From: Pseudorhizobium endolithicum
GTDB taxonomy: Bacteria > Pseudomonadota > Alphaproteobacteria > Rhizobiales > Rhizobiaceae
Length of the DNA stretch: 64,000 bases
Assembly (NCBI RefSeq): GCF_902153245.2
Contig: NZ_CABFWF030000018.1
Coordinates: 345,848 to 409,847 of the forward strand
Direction: 5' to 3'
In this document: positions 8,165-16,181 of the stretch, in pieces
Layout of the letters: the number at the start of each line of letters is the position of its first letter
Position numbering within the stretch: position 1 is the stretch's first letter
Notes under the pieces: model-generated
Told to the model about the DNA's origin: nothing
Seen by the model: only the letters and a program-made list of their open reading frames with translations
Databases searched by the model: none
Made by a program: the position numbers and the translations under genes

Positions 8165-9358
8165 TTACTGGCGGAAGAGAGTCAGGATATTTTCGGATGC
8201 GGTGTTGGCGATGGAGAGCGACTGGATACCAAGTTGCTGCTGGGTCTGCAGGGCCTTCAGGCGCGTCGACTCTTCGTTCATGTCGGCATCGACCAGGCGG
8301 CCGATGCCGGAGTCAATGGAGTCCGTGAGCTTCGAGACGAAATCTTCTTGCAGCTCGATACGCATCGACACAGAACCTAGCGCGGCAGTTGCACTGGTCA
8401 TAGCTTCTAGCTGAGTGTCAACGAACTGTATCAAGTAATCGAGGACATCCTCCTCGCTCGCCAGCTGCATGTCCGTCGCGTAGGTTGAGAGCTTAGTGAT
8501 ATCCAGTTCGGAAACCGAGACGTCAGTAGCGTAGCTAACGTCTGCCGCGGCGGCATCTGCAGTGAAGTCTATTGCGCCGGAAGCGCCGGTGGCTTTCACG
8601 TACGCACCGGCTACTTTCACGGCATATGTTGTCGGCGTGGTGATATCGTCAACCCAAACGCCGTTAACCTCGGTCCAAGTGTCATCAACTGTTGTCAATG
8701 TGATCAGGTATTCATCAAGGCCGGTCGATTCATTCCTGACCTTACGCGCTCCGATCATCGCCTCGGCATCAAGTATGCCCGCGTTTCCGCCACTCGTATC
8801 AAACAGCACGGTCGAGGCATCTAACGGAATCTCGATCGTCTTCACCGAGACGTTGCCGTTCGAATCTCGGATGAAAGAACCTACCACTTGCTTTACAATT
8901 GTATCAGAGTCGATAAGGCCGGTGGTTACGTTGACAGTCCCATTGATACCAGCTTTGAGCCAGTTCTCGCCAGAAAATGAGGCCGACTCCGCGATGCTTT
9001 TCAGCTGGTCCTGAAGCTGAACAATTTCCTCCTGGATTTTAGCTCTGTCCACGCCCGCTTCGCGAGCCGCCACGAGCTTATTCTTGATCTCCGTCACAAC
9101 GTCCACGGTGCTTTCCATGGCTGCGTAGGCGGTGTCAACTTTGGCAGCGCCTAATCCGAGAGCATCCTGAACCGCGGAGAGTGCGCCGTTATCCGAGCGC
9201 ATGGTCGTTGCGATCGACCAATAGGCCGCATTGTCGGATGCGGTACCCACCCGTAGCCCGGAGGAAACACGCGCTTGAGTGTCCTCCATCTTAGCGTCGA
9301 CAGAACGGAGGGTCTGCAGAGCAGCCATAGCTGCAATGTTGGTGAGAATGCTAGTCAT
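8165..9358 (-). CDS. Flagellin (third in the array)
   Basis: Filament subunit, 397 aa. The conserved N-terminus is MTSILTNIAAMAALQTLRS and the C-terminus NTASENILTLFRQ. The terminal domains are close to those of the neighbour at 9605, showing tandem duplication, while the central surface-exposed domain (~200-290) is unrelated and carries a Thr/Val/Asp-rich insert (WTEVNGVWVDDITTPTTYAV). The ATG at 9358 has AGGGGCA 8-13 bp upstream. It has its own leader with CCGG hairpin and TGTCCC element and its own terminator at 8080-8105. Confidence 0.95.
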   Translation of the reverse strand: MTSILTNIAAMAALQTLRSVDAKMEDTQARVSSGLRVGTASDNAAYWSIATTMRSDNGALSAVQDALGLGAAKVDTAYAAMESTVDVVTEIKNKLVAAREAGVDRAKIQEEIVQLQDQLKSIAESASFSGENWLKAGINGTVNVTTGLIDSDTIVKQVVGSFIRDSNGNVSVKTIEIPLDASTVLFDTSGGNAGILDAEAMIGARKVRNESTGLDEYLITLTTVDDTWTEVNGVWVDDITTPTTYAVKVAGAYVKATGASGAIDFTADAAAADVSYATDVSVSELDITKLSTYATDMQLASEEDVLDYLIQFVDTQLEAMTSATAALGSVSMRIELQEDFVSKLTDSIDSGIGRLVDADMNEESTRLKALQTQQQLGIQSLSIANTASENILTLFRQ

Positions 9359-9408
9359 TGATGTTGCCCCTGTATTGGCTAGATGAGGGACATCCCGGAT
9401 GCGCCGGG
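9359..9408 (-). promoter_or_regulatory. Flagellin mRNA leader: CCGG hairpin plus TGTCCC element facing the SD
   Basis: Minus-strand leader of the third flagellin: stem CCCGG/CCGGG (9394-9408), directly followed by TGTCCC (plus GGGACA at 9387-9392), then the SD GGGGCA (plus 9365-9370). TGTCCC and GGGGCA can form six pairs with one G-U. The same order occurs before two other flagellins. Upstream, GTTAAC sites lie at 9431, 9452 and 9493, the first two exactly 21 bp apart. Confidence 0.5.
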
Positions 9409-9549
9409 AACGATGGCATGGCCTGATGCCGTTAACCGCTTCTTCGTCTTGGTTAACCCATCGTTGCGATGGGTGCAGTTAAGGTGAGAATGGTTAACAG
9501 ATCTTAAACACAATCTACCGAGTTAAGGAAATCGCGCCACCCACGGCGC

Positions 9550-9579
9550 AAAAAAGGCCGCCCTAAGGGAGCGGCCTTT
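9550..9579 (-). terminator. Rho-independent terminator after the second flagellin gene
   Basis: Perfect 9-bp stem AAAGGCCGC/GCGGCCTTT (9553-9561 and 9571-9579) with a 9-base loop, followed on the minus strand by a run of T. It starts 26 bp after the stop of the flagellin at 9605. Confidence 0.9.
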
Positions 9580-9604
9580 CCGATAATTCCAACGGATGAT
9601 CCGG

Positions 9605-10795
9605 TCAGCGGAAGAGTTGCAGGATGTTTTCCGAAGACGTGTTGGCAATCGACAGCGACTGGATACCAAGTTGCTGCTGCGTCTGCAGGGCCTTCAGGCG
9701 CGTCGATTCCTCGTTCATGTCGGCATCGACGAGACGGCCGATACCGCTATCGATCGAATCGGAGAGCTTGGCGACAAAGTCTTCCTGCAAGTCGAGGCGC
9801 ATTGCAACAGAGCCGAGGTCTGCAGCGGCGCTGATAGCCGCCTCAAGTTGAGCATCTACGTGCGAGATCAGCTTGTCGAGAACCGCTTCATCCGAGGCGG
9901 CGGCGGGCAGATCGAAAGCGGTTCTTGCATCACCCAGCTTGGTGATATCCAAGTCGAGGATCGACGTGCCGGTGGCATACACGGCTGCCGTCGTTGCCAA
10001 CGCAGCGGGAACACTGCCGTCCAAGGTTGTAGCCGCCGCGTTAGTGACTCGAAGCCACTTTCCATCGGCAATCTGCTTGTAAAAGTCTGTTCCATTGGAC
10101 CAAACACCGTTAGCCCCTTCGGAGAAACCCGCAGCCAAGGTTGTGGTGGCTGTACGGAAGGTGCCATCAGTCCATTGAGCAACGTTAGCCTTTAGAGCCG
10201 CAGCATCAAGGATGCCTTTACCGTTGCCGCTCGAATCGATTAATACATTCGAGTTATTCAGGGCAATATTTATCGTCTGGACCTTGACGTTCCCTGCGCT
10301 GTCGCGCGTGAATGAGCCGACGATCTGCTTGTTCACGGTCACGTCGGTAGCGAGGGCGCCTGGGGTCGCAGAGGCCTGGCCGATCGCGCCCTTCAGCCAA
10401 TTCTCACCGGAGAAAGAGGCCGAGTCCGTGATAGATTTCAATTGGTCCTGAAGCTGATCGATTTCTTCCTGGATCTTGGCCCGATCAACCCCGGCTTCGC
10501 GGGCAGCAACGAGCTTGTTCTTGATTTCCTTGATAACGTCGATGGAGGATTCCATACCGGCGTAAGCCGTATCCACCTTTGCTGCGCCAAGCCCTAGAGC
10601 GTCCTGAACGGCGGAAAGAGCGCCATTGTCGGACCGCATGGTTGTTGCAATCGACCAGTAAGCGGCGTTATCCGAAGCGGAGCCAACGCGCAGGCCGGAG
10701 GAAACGCGCGCTTGGGTTTCTTCCATGCCGGAGTTAATGGAGCGCAGCGTCTGGAGGGCCGACATGGCTGCGATGTTGGTGAGAATGCTCGTCAT
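9605..10795 (-). CDS. Flagellin (second in the array)
   Basis: Filament subunit, 396 aa, starting MTSILTNIAAMSALQTLRS at the ATG at 10795 (SD AGGGGCA just upstream) and ending NTSSENILQLFR. N- and C-terminal export/polymerisation domains are strongly conserved with the other flagellins. The central region (~190-290) is Ala/Thr-rich and private to this copy. Probably the FlaB/FlaD type of Sinorhizobium, forming a minor filament component with the principal flagellin upstream; the letter is not assigned. A leader element precedes it and a strong terminator follows, so it is monocistronic. Confidence 0.95.
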   Translation of the reverse strand: MTSILTNIAAMSALQTLRSINSGMEETQARVSSGLRVGSASDNAAYWSIATTMRSDNGALSAVQDALGLGAAKVDTAYAGMESSIDVIKEIKNKLVAAREAGVDRAKIQEEIDQLQDQLKSITDSASFSGENWLKGAIGQASATPGALATDVTVNKQIVGSFTRDSAGNVKVQTINIALNNSNVLIDSSGNGKGILDAAALKANVAQWTDGTFRTATTTLAAGFSEGANGVWSNGTDFYKQIADGKWLRVTNAAATTLDGSVPAALATTAAVYATGTSILDLDITKLGDARTAFDLPAAASDEAVLDKLISHVDAQLEAAISAAADLGSVAMRLDLQEDFVAKLSDSIDSGIGRLVDADMNEESTRLKALQTQQQLGIQSLSIANTSSENILQLFR

Positions 10796-10847
10796 AAGTG
10801 TTGCCCCTTGAATGGCTGATAAGAAGGGACATTCCGGTTTCACCGGG
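10796..10847 (-). promoter_or_regulatory. Flagellin mRNA leader: CCGG hairpin plus TGTCCC element facing the SD
   Basis: Minus-strand order: stem CCGG/CCGG (10834-10837 with 10843-10846), TGTCCC (plus GGGACA 10826-10831), SD GGGGCA (plus TGCCCC 10802-10807), ATG. The TGTCCC can pair with the SD. Further upstream, TTAA-N7-CTAA occurs at 10934, resembling a one-mismatch CtrA site. Confidence 0.5.
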
Positions 10848-11194
10848 AGCGGCGCGCAGCATCATGCTTGCAAACCGGCTGAATTCAAATGGTTAGCCGC
10901 CGCTTCGATGAGAGCTTGATAACTCTGTTAAGGTTAATGAAGAGCTAAAGACAGACCGACGCGTGACCTTTTCCAGAAAATACCGCAACCGCGGCGCGTG
11001 CGCGCGCGTAACAGATCATCATTAATAAAGCGGAAAAGCCGCGCCTGTTTCACAGACGCGGCTTCCTTGAGCATTTGACCGGTTCAGCCTCCGGTGAATG
11101 GCTCTTCCTCCCGCTTACCTCCCCGGTCAGCCCCCGGGGTACACTTCGCGTTAGGAATTCAGTTCCGGCTAGGTGAGCCGGTCTTCGCTCCTGC
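10848..11194. other. Intergenic stretch between first and second flagellin genes
   Basis: No gene seen. It holds the promoter side of the second flagellin (GGTTAG 10891, GTTAAG 10927, GTTAAT 10933), a 17-bp alternating purine-pyrimidine tract at 10994-11010 with Z-DNA potential, and the terminator of the first flagellin (annotated separately). Two GC hairpins without T tracts follow: CCCCGG/CCGGGG (11121-11139) and CCGGCT/AGCCGG (11165-11181). Confidence 0.5.
11033..11064 (-). terminator. Rho-independent terminator after the first flagellin gene
   Basis: Minus-strand stem AAGCCGCG/CGCGGCTT (11036-11043 with 11057-11064) with a 13-base loop and a TTTTCC tail. It lies ~130 bp past the stop, leaving a long structured 3' untranslated region with two more hairpins. 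Confidence 0.75.
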
Positions 11195-12214
11195 TTAGCG
11201 GAAGAGCGACAGGATGCTCTGCGAGTCGCTGTTTGCGATCGAGAGCGCCTGGATGGCCAGTTGCTGCTGGGTCTGCAGGGCCTTGAGGCGGGTCGACTCT
11301 TCGTTCATGTCGGCATCGACAAGACGACCGATGCCGCGATCGAGTGAATCGGACAGCTTCGAGACGAATTCCTGCTGCATATCGATCCGCATAGAGGTCG
11401 AGCCGAGATCGGCAGCGGCGCTGTTCAGGGCTTCAAGCTGCGTGTCAACATGACTGATGAGCGCTTGCAGCACATCGTTGTCCGTCGCATCTGCATCTAC
11501 AAGACCAGTGGTGTCGTTCTTGTACGTGGCAAGCTTGGTGATATCCAAAGTGGAGACAGACGTAAATGCAACCGCAGCCTGATTGCCTCCCGCTTCAATG
11601 TCCAAGATACCACGTTTCAATGCGCCAGTCGTACCGGTGGCAGCCACGCCGCCCACATCGAAGAGAACATTTGTGCCGCTCAACTCGATGTCGATCGTCT
11701 GAACTTTGACTGTGGTCCCCTCGCGAGTGAAAGAACCAACGACCTGTTTCGTCAGGGCAGCGAGATCCGCACCGCTAACAGCCGCACCGGCTGCATCGCT
11801 GAGCTCGGCCTTCAGCCAGTTTTCGCCAGAGAAGGATGCAGAGTCCGCAATCGAAGTCAGCTGTTCCTGAAGCTGCGAGATTTCCTTCTGGATCTTGGCC
11901 TTGTCGGCCGTCGGCTCCATCGCGGTAATCAGTTTGTTCTTGATTTCCTTGACTACTTCGATAACCGACTCCATGCCGGCGTAAGCGGTGTCAACCTTGG
12001 CTGCGCCGAGGCCCATCGCATCTTGGACAGCACCAAGAGCAGCATTATCCGAACGCATGGTCGTCGCGATCGACCAATAGGCTGCGTTGTCCGATGCGCC
12101 GCCGACGCGCATACCGGAGGAAATGCGGTCCTGCGTCGTCGCCATGTTGTTGGAGATCGAACGGAGCGTCTGAAGAGCCGCCATCGAGGCAGCGTTGGTA
12201 AGAATGCTCGACAT
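11195..12214 (-). CDS. flaA: Principal flagellin, FlaA-type (first in the array)
   Basis: Filament subunit, 339 aa. It starts MSSILTNAASMAALQTLR at 12214 and ends NSDSQSILSLFR. It is the most divergent of the four: the N-terminal domain has TTQDRISSGMRVGGASDN where the others have ARVSSGLRVG, and TAMEPTADKAKIQ where two others have AAREAGVDRAKIQ. Position directly after fliP matches flaA of Sinorhizobium, whose product is the principal, indispensable subunit together with one of the secondary flagellins; that role here is by analogy. The SD AGGGACA lies 7-13 bp before the ATG and is perfectly complementary to TGTCCC in its own leader. Confidence 0.93.
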   Translation of the reverse strand: MSSILTNAASMAALQTLRSISNNMATTQDRISSGMRVGGASDNAAYWSIATTMRSDNAALGAVQDAMGLGAAKVDTAYAGMESVIEVVKEIKNKLITAMEPTADKAKIQKEISQLQEQLTSIADSASFSGENWLKAELSDAAGAAVSGADLAALTKQVVGSFTREGTTVKVQTIDIELSGTNVLFDVGGVAATGTTGALKRGILDIEAGGNQAAVAFTSVSTLDITKLATYKNDTTGLVDADATDNDVLQALISHVDTQLEALNSAAADLGSTSMRIDMQQEFVSKLSDSLDRGIGRLVDADMNEESTRLKALQTQQQLAIQALSIANSDSQSILSLFR

Positions 12215-12274
12215 AATGTTTGTCCCTTTGACAAAATACGAATGGGGACATACCGGGCGGGTTTCCCTTCCGGT
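12215..12274 (-). promoter_or_regulatory. flaA leader: CCGG hairpin plus TGTCCC element facing the SD
   Basis: Minus-strand order: ACCGG/CCGGT stem (12252-12256 with 12270-12274) with inner GGG/CCC pairing, TGTCCC (plus GGGACA 12245-12250), then SD GGGACA (plus TGTCCC 12221-12226). The last two are a perfect 6-bp inverted repeat separated by 18 bases, so the SD can be closed in a hairpin. Confidence 0.55.
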
Positions 12275-12408
12275 CACGACAGCCCGGCGTCATGCCACTC
12301 GGTGCCGCATCTTTGGCTACCAAACCCGTCGTGTGAGGGAAAATTCGCACGCCAATTCTTGCCAACGTCTTAAATCCGAACCGCCCTCGGAGGGGCAGTA
12401 CGGGCATG

Positions 12409-12438
12409 GTAAACAGGCGGTTAGAAAGCTTGGTTAAC
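12409..12438 (-). promoter_or_regulatory. TAA-type repeat cluster upstream of flaA
   Basis: Half-sites GTAAAC (12409), GTTAGA (12420) and GTTAAC (12433) with spacing 11 and 13 bp, identical in spacing to GTTAAC/GCTAAC/GTTAAC at 7971/7982/7995 before another flagellin. Possible binding array for CtrA or FtcR; which protein is unknown. The cluster abuts the fliP stop codon. Confidence 0.35.
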
Positions 12439-12440
12439 GG

Positions 12441-13178
12441 TCAGCCGAACGATCGTACGAGGCTGCCGACGAGCAGGTTCCAGCCGTCGATCAGGACGAA
12501 GAACAGGATCTTGAACGGCAACGAGATCGAGGTCGGCGGCAGCATCATCATGCCCATGGCCATGGTGATGGCGGCGACGATCATGTCGATGACGAGGAAA
12601 GGCAGGATGATCAGGAAGCCGATCTCGAAGCCGCGCCTGATCTCGGAGAGCATGAAGGCCGGGATCAGCACCCGATAATCCACCTGCTCCGGCGTTCCGA
12701 CGCTCTGGCCGCGCTCGCGTGCCAGATCGACGAACAGGGCGAGATCCTTGTCGCGCGTGTTGACGCTCATGAAGGCGCGGAAGGGCTCGGCGATACGCTG
12801 CACGGCCTCGGCCTCCTGGATCTGGTTTTCGAGCAGCGGCTGCACCCCCTCGTTCCAGGCGCGGTCGAAGGTCGGCGCCATGACATAGAAGGTCATGAAC
12901 AGCGCCATGGAGATCAGCACCAGGTTGGAAGGAGCGGTGGCGAGCCCCATTCCCGAACGAAGGATCGAGAAGGCGATGACGAAGCGGGGGAAGCTCGTCA
13001 CCATGATGAGGATGCCGGGGGCGACGGAAAGGACCGTCAGCAGTCCGAAGGTGCGGATGATCCAGGCTGCCGCCGAGCCGTCGACGGGCAGGTTCAGAAG
13101 GTCCGCCGGCGATTGCTGCGCCATTGCGAGACCGGGCGCCGCCATCATGGCCGCCAGCAGGACGATCAGCCGAATCAT
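12441..13178 (-). CDS. fliP: Flagellar export gate protein FliP
   Basis: Core membrane protein of the flagellar type III export gate (FliPQR). 245 aa, the usual length. A cleavable signal peptide (MIRLIVLLAAMMAAPGLAMA) is characteristic of FliP. Four hydrophobic segments follow, including ATAPSNLVLISMALFMTFYV and FLIILPFLVIDMIVAAITMA. Late motifs such as LPFKILFFVLIDGWNLL are standard family sequence. It is the last gene of the long minus-strand basal body operon, 109 bp after fliL. fliQ and fliR are not in the window, as expected for the rhizobial layout where they accompany flhA. Confidence 0.97.
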   Translation of the reverse strand: MIRLIVLLAAMMAAPGLAMAQQSPADLLNLPVDGSAAAWIIRTFGLLTVLSVAPGILIMVTSFPRFVIAFSILRSGMGLATAPSNLVLISMALFMTFYVMAPTFDRAWNEGVQPLLENQIQEAEAVQRIAEPFRAFMSVNTRDKDLALFVDLARERGQSVGTPEQVDYRVLIPAFMLSEIRRGFEIGFLIILPFLVIDMIVAAITMAMGMMMLPPTSISLPFKILFFVLIDGWNLLVGSLVRSFG

Positions 13179-13287
13179 GCGATCACGAGGGTTCTGGACA
13201 TCGGACTTCGATAGCCATCGCAGGCAATGGAGGTCAACCGGCGCCGCGGGTCATCCCCTGTTATCGCCGCGACGGCAGATCTGCGGC

Positions 13288-13785
13288 CTATTCGATGACC
13301 ATGGTCCTGAACATCACCTTCGACACCTTGCCCTGGGAGCGGAGCGCCACTCTCTCCTGGATATCGTCGCGCAGGTACTGGAAGCCGCGCGGCCCCTCGA
13401 TCTGCTGGAGGGAAACGGTCCGGACATAGGCCAGGATATCCTGGTGGATGTCTTCCGCCAGCGGCAGCTCCGGCGGCCCATTGAACGCAAGCGCGATCTC
13501 CAGCCGGATCCAGCTGTCGGAGGGATAGGCAAGATTGGTCGTCACCGGGTCGAGCAGGACGACGCCGTTCGCTTCCGTGGCGATCTTCGGGATGCCCTCT
13601 TCCTTGGCGTCGTGCTCGCCGCCTTTCGCCGCAGGCTTTTCAGGCTCCGGAACCGCCGGCGCGATCATGCCGCCGAGGACCCAGCCACCGCCACCGCCCA
13701 GGATGGTGAGGCCGGCAATGCCGGCGATCAGCAACAGAAGCGATTTCTTCCTGTTGGCGCCATCTGCGCCCTGTGCTTCATCCAT
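13288..13785 (-). CDS. fliL: Flagellar basal body-associated protein FliL
   Basis: Inner membrane protein surrounding the stator and supporting torque. 165 aa. It has a cytoplasmic charged N-terminus, one membrane helix (LLLLIAGIAGLTILGGGGGW, Gly-rich at its end) and a periplasmic stomatin-like domain with DPVTTNLAYPSDSWIRLEIA and the C-terminal VSKVMFRTMVIE. Length and layout are typical. It lies between flgH and fliP in the same operon. Confidence 0.93.
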   Translation of the reverse strand: MDEAQGADGANRKKSLLLLIAGIAGLTILGGGGGWVLGGMIAPAVPEPEKPAAKGGEHDAKEEGIPKIATEANGVVLLDPVTTNLAYPSDSWIRLEIALAFNGPPELPLAEDIHQDILAYVRTVSLQQIEGPRGFQYLRDDIQERVALRSQGKVSKVMFRTMVIE

Positions 13786-13813
13786 CGTCCAGTCCCCTGC
13801 TCCAAACGCCTTC

Positions 13814-14530
13814 TCAGAAGGGCGAGAAGAGATCCACCACCTGCTGGCCCACCGGTGGCTGCTGGACCTCCGTCAGGCGGCCCCGTCCGCCGTAGGAAAT
13901 ACGGGCTTCGGCAATGCGTTCGTAGGAAATCGTGTTGTCGGCATCCACGTCCTGCGGACGAACGATGCCGGCGACGTTCAGGATACGGATCTCATGGTTC
14001 ACCCTCACCTCCTGCGAGCCGCTGATCAGCAGATTGCCGTTCTCGAGGATACCGGTCACCACCGCGGCAACCAGGAGCTTCAGCTTCTCGGACCGTTCGG
14101 TGGAGCCCTTGCCCTGGGTGTCGGTGCTGGAGCTGGAACTCAGGTCGCCCGACATCGGATCCGGGGTCCAGCCTAAGAGATTGTCTATCCCGGTCTGCCA
14201 GGACAGGCCGCCGGCATTGGTGCGGCTGCGCTCCGTCTCATTGTCGAAGGAGGCGCGGTCGTTGATCTGGATGTCGACGGTGAGGATATCGCCGACGTTG
14301 AGAGCGCGGGCGTCCTTGAAGAGCGCCGCCTGGGAATCGCTCCAAAGGGAGTAACCGTTCGAAAGCTGCCGCGGCTGCTTCGGGTAGGATGCCATCTGCG
14401 GCGCCGAGGCGTATTGCAGGCCGCTGCCGATCGGGCTCATCGAGGGGGCGTTGCCGATCTCCCGCACCGTCTGGCTTTGGCAGCCGGCGAGGAGAAGGAG
14501 AGCCACGACAGCTGAAATGCGCTTCGTCAT
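13814..14530 (-). CDS. flgH: Flagellar L-ring lipoprotein FlgH
   Basis: Outer membrane L-ring subunit, the bushing for the rod. 238 aa. The lipoprotein signal peptide ends in the lipobox LLAGC (Cys ~17). Family motifs are present: LWSDSQAALFKDARALNVGD, ILTVDIQINDRASFDNETER, and near the end ISYERIAEARISYGGRGRL. It overlaps motE by 4 bp. The P-ring gene flgI and its chaperone flgA lie just upstream in the operon. Confidence 0.96.
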   Translation of the reverse strand: MTKRISAVVALLLLAGCQSQTVREIGNAPSMSPIGSGLQYASAPQMASYPKQPRQLSNGYSLWSDSQAALFKDARALNVGDILTVDIQINDRASFDNETERSRTNAGGLSWQTGIDNLLGWTPDPMSGDLSSSSSTDTQGKGSTERSEKLKLLVAAVVTGILENGNLLISGSQEVRVNHEIRILNVAGIVRPQDVDADNTISYERIAEARISYGGRGRLTEVQQPPVGQQVVDLFSPF

Positions 14531-15063
14531 GAGGGTTCTTTCGAGGTGTTGGGATCGGAAGCGCTGGCGATGATCGTGGCGATCATGCCGGCCTTCTGCG
14601 GGTCCATTTCACTGAGCACGAGGCCCGACTGACGCGCCGGCAGCTTCATGATGATGGCCGCTGCCACTTCGAGGTTCATCTCCTCGAGCTGAGGTGCGGC
14701 TGCATCGGCCTTCATCGTCTTGAATATCTCGACGAGCCCGGCTTCCGCACGCACGAGGAAGTCGTTCCGCCGCTTCAGCCAGTCCTCGTATTCAGCCTTG
14801 CGATCTTCCAGGACTGCGATTCGTTCGTCCACGTCGGACTGCAGCTTTTCGAGCTCCTGCTTCTGCAGCAGATACCGCTGATCTTTCGCGGCGTCGGCAA
14901 TGTTCGTGCAGAACTGCCTGATTTCGTCCTGCGTCGATGTGGACGACACCGTGACGGGCTCCTGCGCGTTGACCTGGGGCACCACGAGCAGAATCGTACC
15001 GAGGAGCAGGAGCCTCTGGACCGCGGGCCGTGAGATCGTAAGGAAGGGCTTGTTCGCAGTCAT
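14527..15063 (-). CDS. motE: Periplasmic chaperone MotE
   Basis: 178 aa. A signal peptide (LLLLGTILLVVPQVNA) leads to a mature protein with a coiled coil (~50-100; LLQKQELEKLQSDVDER) and a C-terminal MgtE-N-like segment (EEMNLEVAAAIIMKLPARQ, then LSEMDPQKAGMIATIIAS). In Sinorhizobium, MotE is a dimeric chaperone that protects MotC in the periplasm; here motC is at 3481. It lies between flgI and flgH with 4-bp overlaps on both sides. Confidence 0.92.
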   Translation of the reverse strand: MTANKPFLTISRPAVQRLLLLGTILLVVPQVNAQEPVTVSSTSTQDEIRQFCTNIADAAKDQRYLLQKQELEKLQSDVDERIAVLEDRKAEYEDWLKRRNDFLVRAEAGLVEIFKTMKADAAAPQLEEMNLEVAAAIIMKLPARQSGLVLSEMDPQKAGMIATIIASASDPNTSKEPS

Positions 15064-16181
15064 TGCAGGACGAGCTCCGCTTGAAGGGCGCCGGCGGACT
15101 TGATGCCCTGAAGGATGGCGATGATTCCGTCCGGCTTGACGCCGATATTGTTGAGGCCGGCAACGAGGGTTCGCAGATCGGGCCCGTCCAGGATCGCCAC
15201 CGGCCCGCCTTCCTTCATCGCCATGATGTCAGTTTCCGGCTGCACCGCCGTGACCCCGCGGGAGAAGGGCTCCGGCTGGATGATCTGCGGCGTTTCCGTG
15301 ACCTGCACCGTCAAGGTGCCGTAGCTGACGGCGACGCGCGACACCCGGACATCGGCGCCGATCACGATGGTGCCGGTGCGTTCGTTGATGACCACCTTGG
15401 CGGGCGTATCGGTCTCGACCACGAGGTTCTCGATCTCCGCCATCAGCCGCGTCAGGTCGGCGACCTTCGGCTTCTGAATGATGACCTCCTGCGAATCCCG
15501 TGCTTCCGCGATCGGCCCGCCATAGCGGCGACCTGCGAAGCCGTTCACGGCATCCGCCATGCGGACGGCGGTGGAGAAATCGGGATTGCGCAGTTGAAGG
15601 ACCAGGTTCACGGAGTCCTTGAAGCGCGACGGCAGCTCCCGTTCGATGATGGCGCCGTTCGGCACGCGACCGGCCGTGGTGACGCCTTCATTCAGCGTCG
15701 CCGCCTCGCCCTGTGCAGAAAATCCGGACACGATCACCGCGCCTTGGGCTACGGCGTAGATCTGGCCGTCCGCGCCGGAAAGGGACGTCATCACCAGGGT
15801 GCCGCCTCGCAGCGACGTGGCGTCGCCGAGCGAACTGACGTTGACGTCGAGCCGGCTGCCGGGGCTTGCGAAAGGCGGCAGGTTGGCGGTGACCATGACA
15901 GCCGCAATGTTCTTGGCGTTCGACTGGCCGCCCTGGGTCGAAATCCCCAGGTTCTGCAGCATCGCCCGCATCGACTGGTCCGTGAACGGCGAACTGCGGA
16001 GGCTGTCCCCCGAGCCTTGCAGGCCGACGACCAGACCGTAGCCGATCAGTTGGTTGTCGCGACCCGACTGAAGCGAAGCGATGTCCTTGATCCGGGCGGC
16101 ATCGGCGCTTGCCGGCGCGGCTCCCGACAAGGATGCGGCAACTGCCAGAACCACCGCGGCAATCCAACGAATGCTTTTCAT
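15060..16181 (-). CDS. flgI: Flagellar P-ring protein FlgI
   Basis: Periplasmic P-ring subunit. 373 aa with a Sec signal peptide ending near PASADA. Family landmarks appear in order: ARIKDIASLQSGRDNQLIGY, GLVVGLQGSGDSL, NVSSLGDATSLRGGTLVMTS, then VVINERTGTIVIGADVRVS and a C-terminal LRTLVAGLNNIGVKPDGII. Length matches the family. It overlaps flgA by 4 bp upstream and motE by 4 bp downstream. Confidence 0.97.
   Translation of the reverse strand: MKSIRWIAAVVLAVAASLSGAAPASADAARIKDIASLQSGRDNQLIGYGLVVGLQGSGDSLRSSPFTDQSMRAMLQNLGISTQGGQSNAKNIAAVMVTANLPPFASPGSRLDVNVSSLGDATSLRGGTLVMTSLSGADGQIYAVAQGAVIVSGFSAQGEAATLNEGVTTAGRVPNGAIIERELPSRFKDSVNLVLQLRNPDFSTAVRMADAVNGFAGRRYGGPIAEARDSQEVIIQKPKVADLTRLMAEIENLVVETDTPAKVVINERTGTIVIGADVRVSRVAVSYGTLTVQVTETPQIIQPEPFSRGVTAVQPETDIMAMKEGGPVAILDGPDLRTLVAGLNNIGVKPDGIIAILQGIKSAGALQAELVLQ

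Noticed and set aside
10994..11010. Alternating purine-pyrimidine tract as a regulatory Z-DNA element
   Set aside because: Only 17 bp in GC-rich DNA, close to chance; not claimed beyond a mention.
6875..12214. Four similar blocks as possible mobile repeats
   Set aside because: Similarity is confined to flagellin coding ends and leaders; these are gene duplications without IS features.
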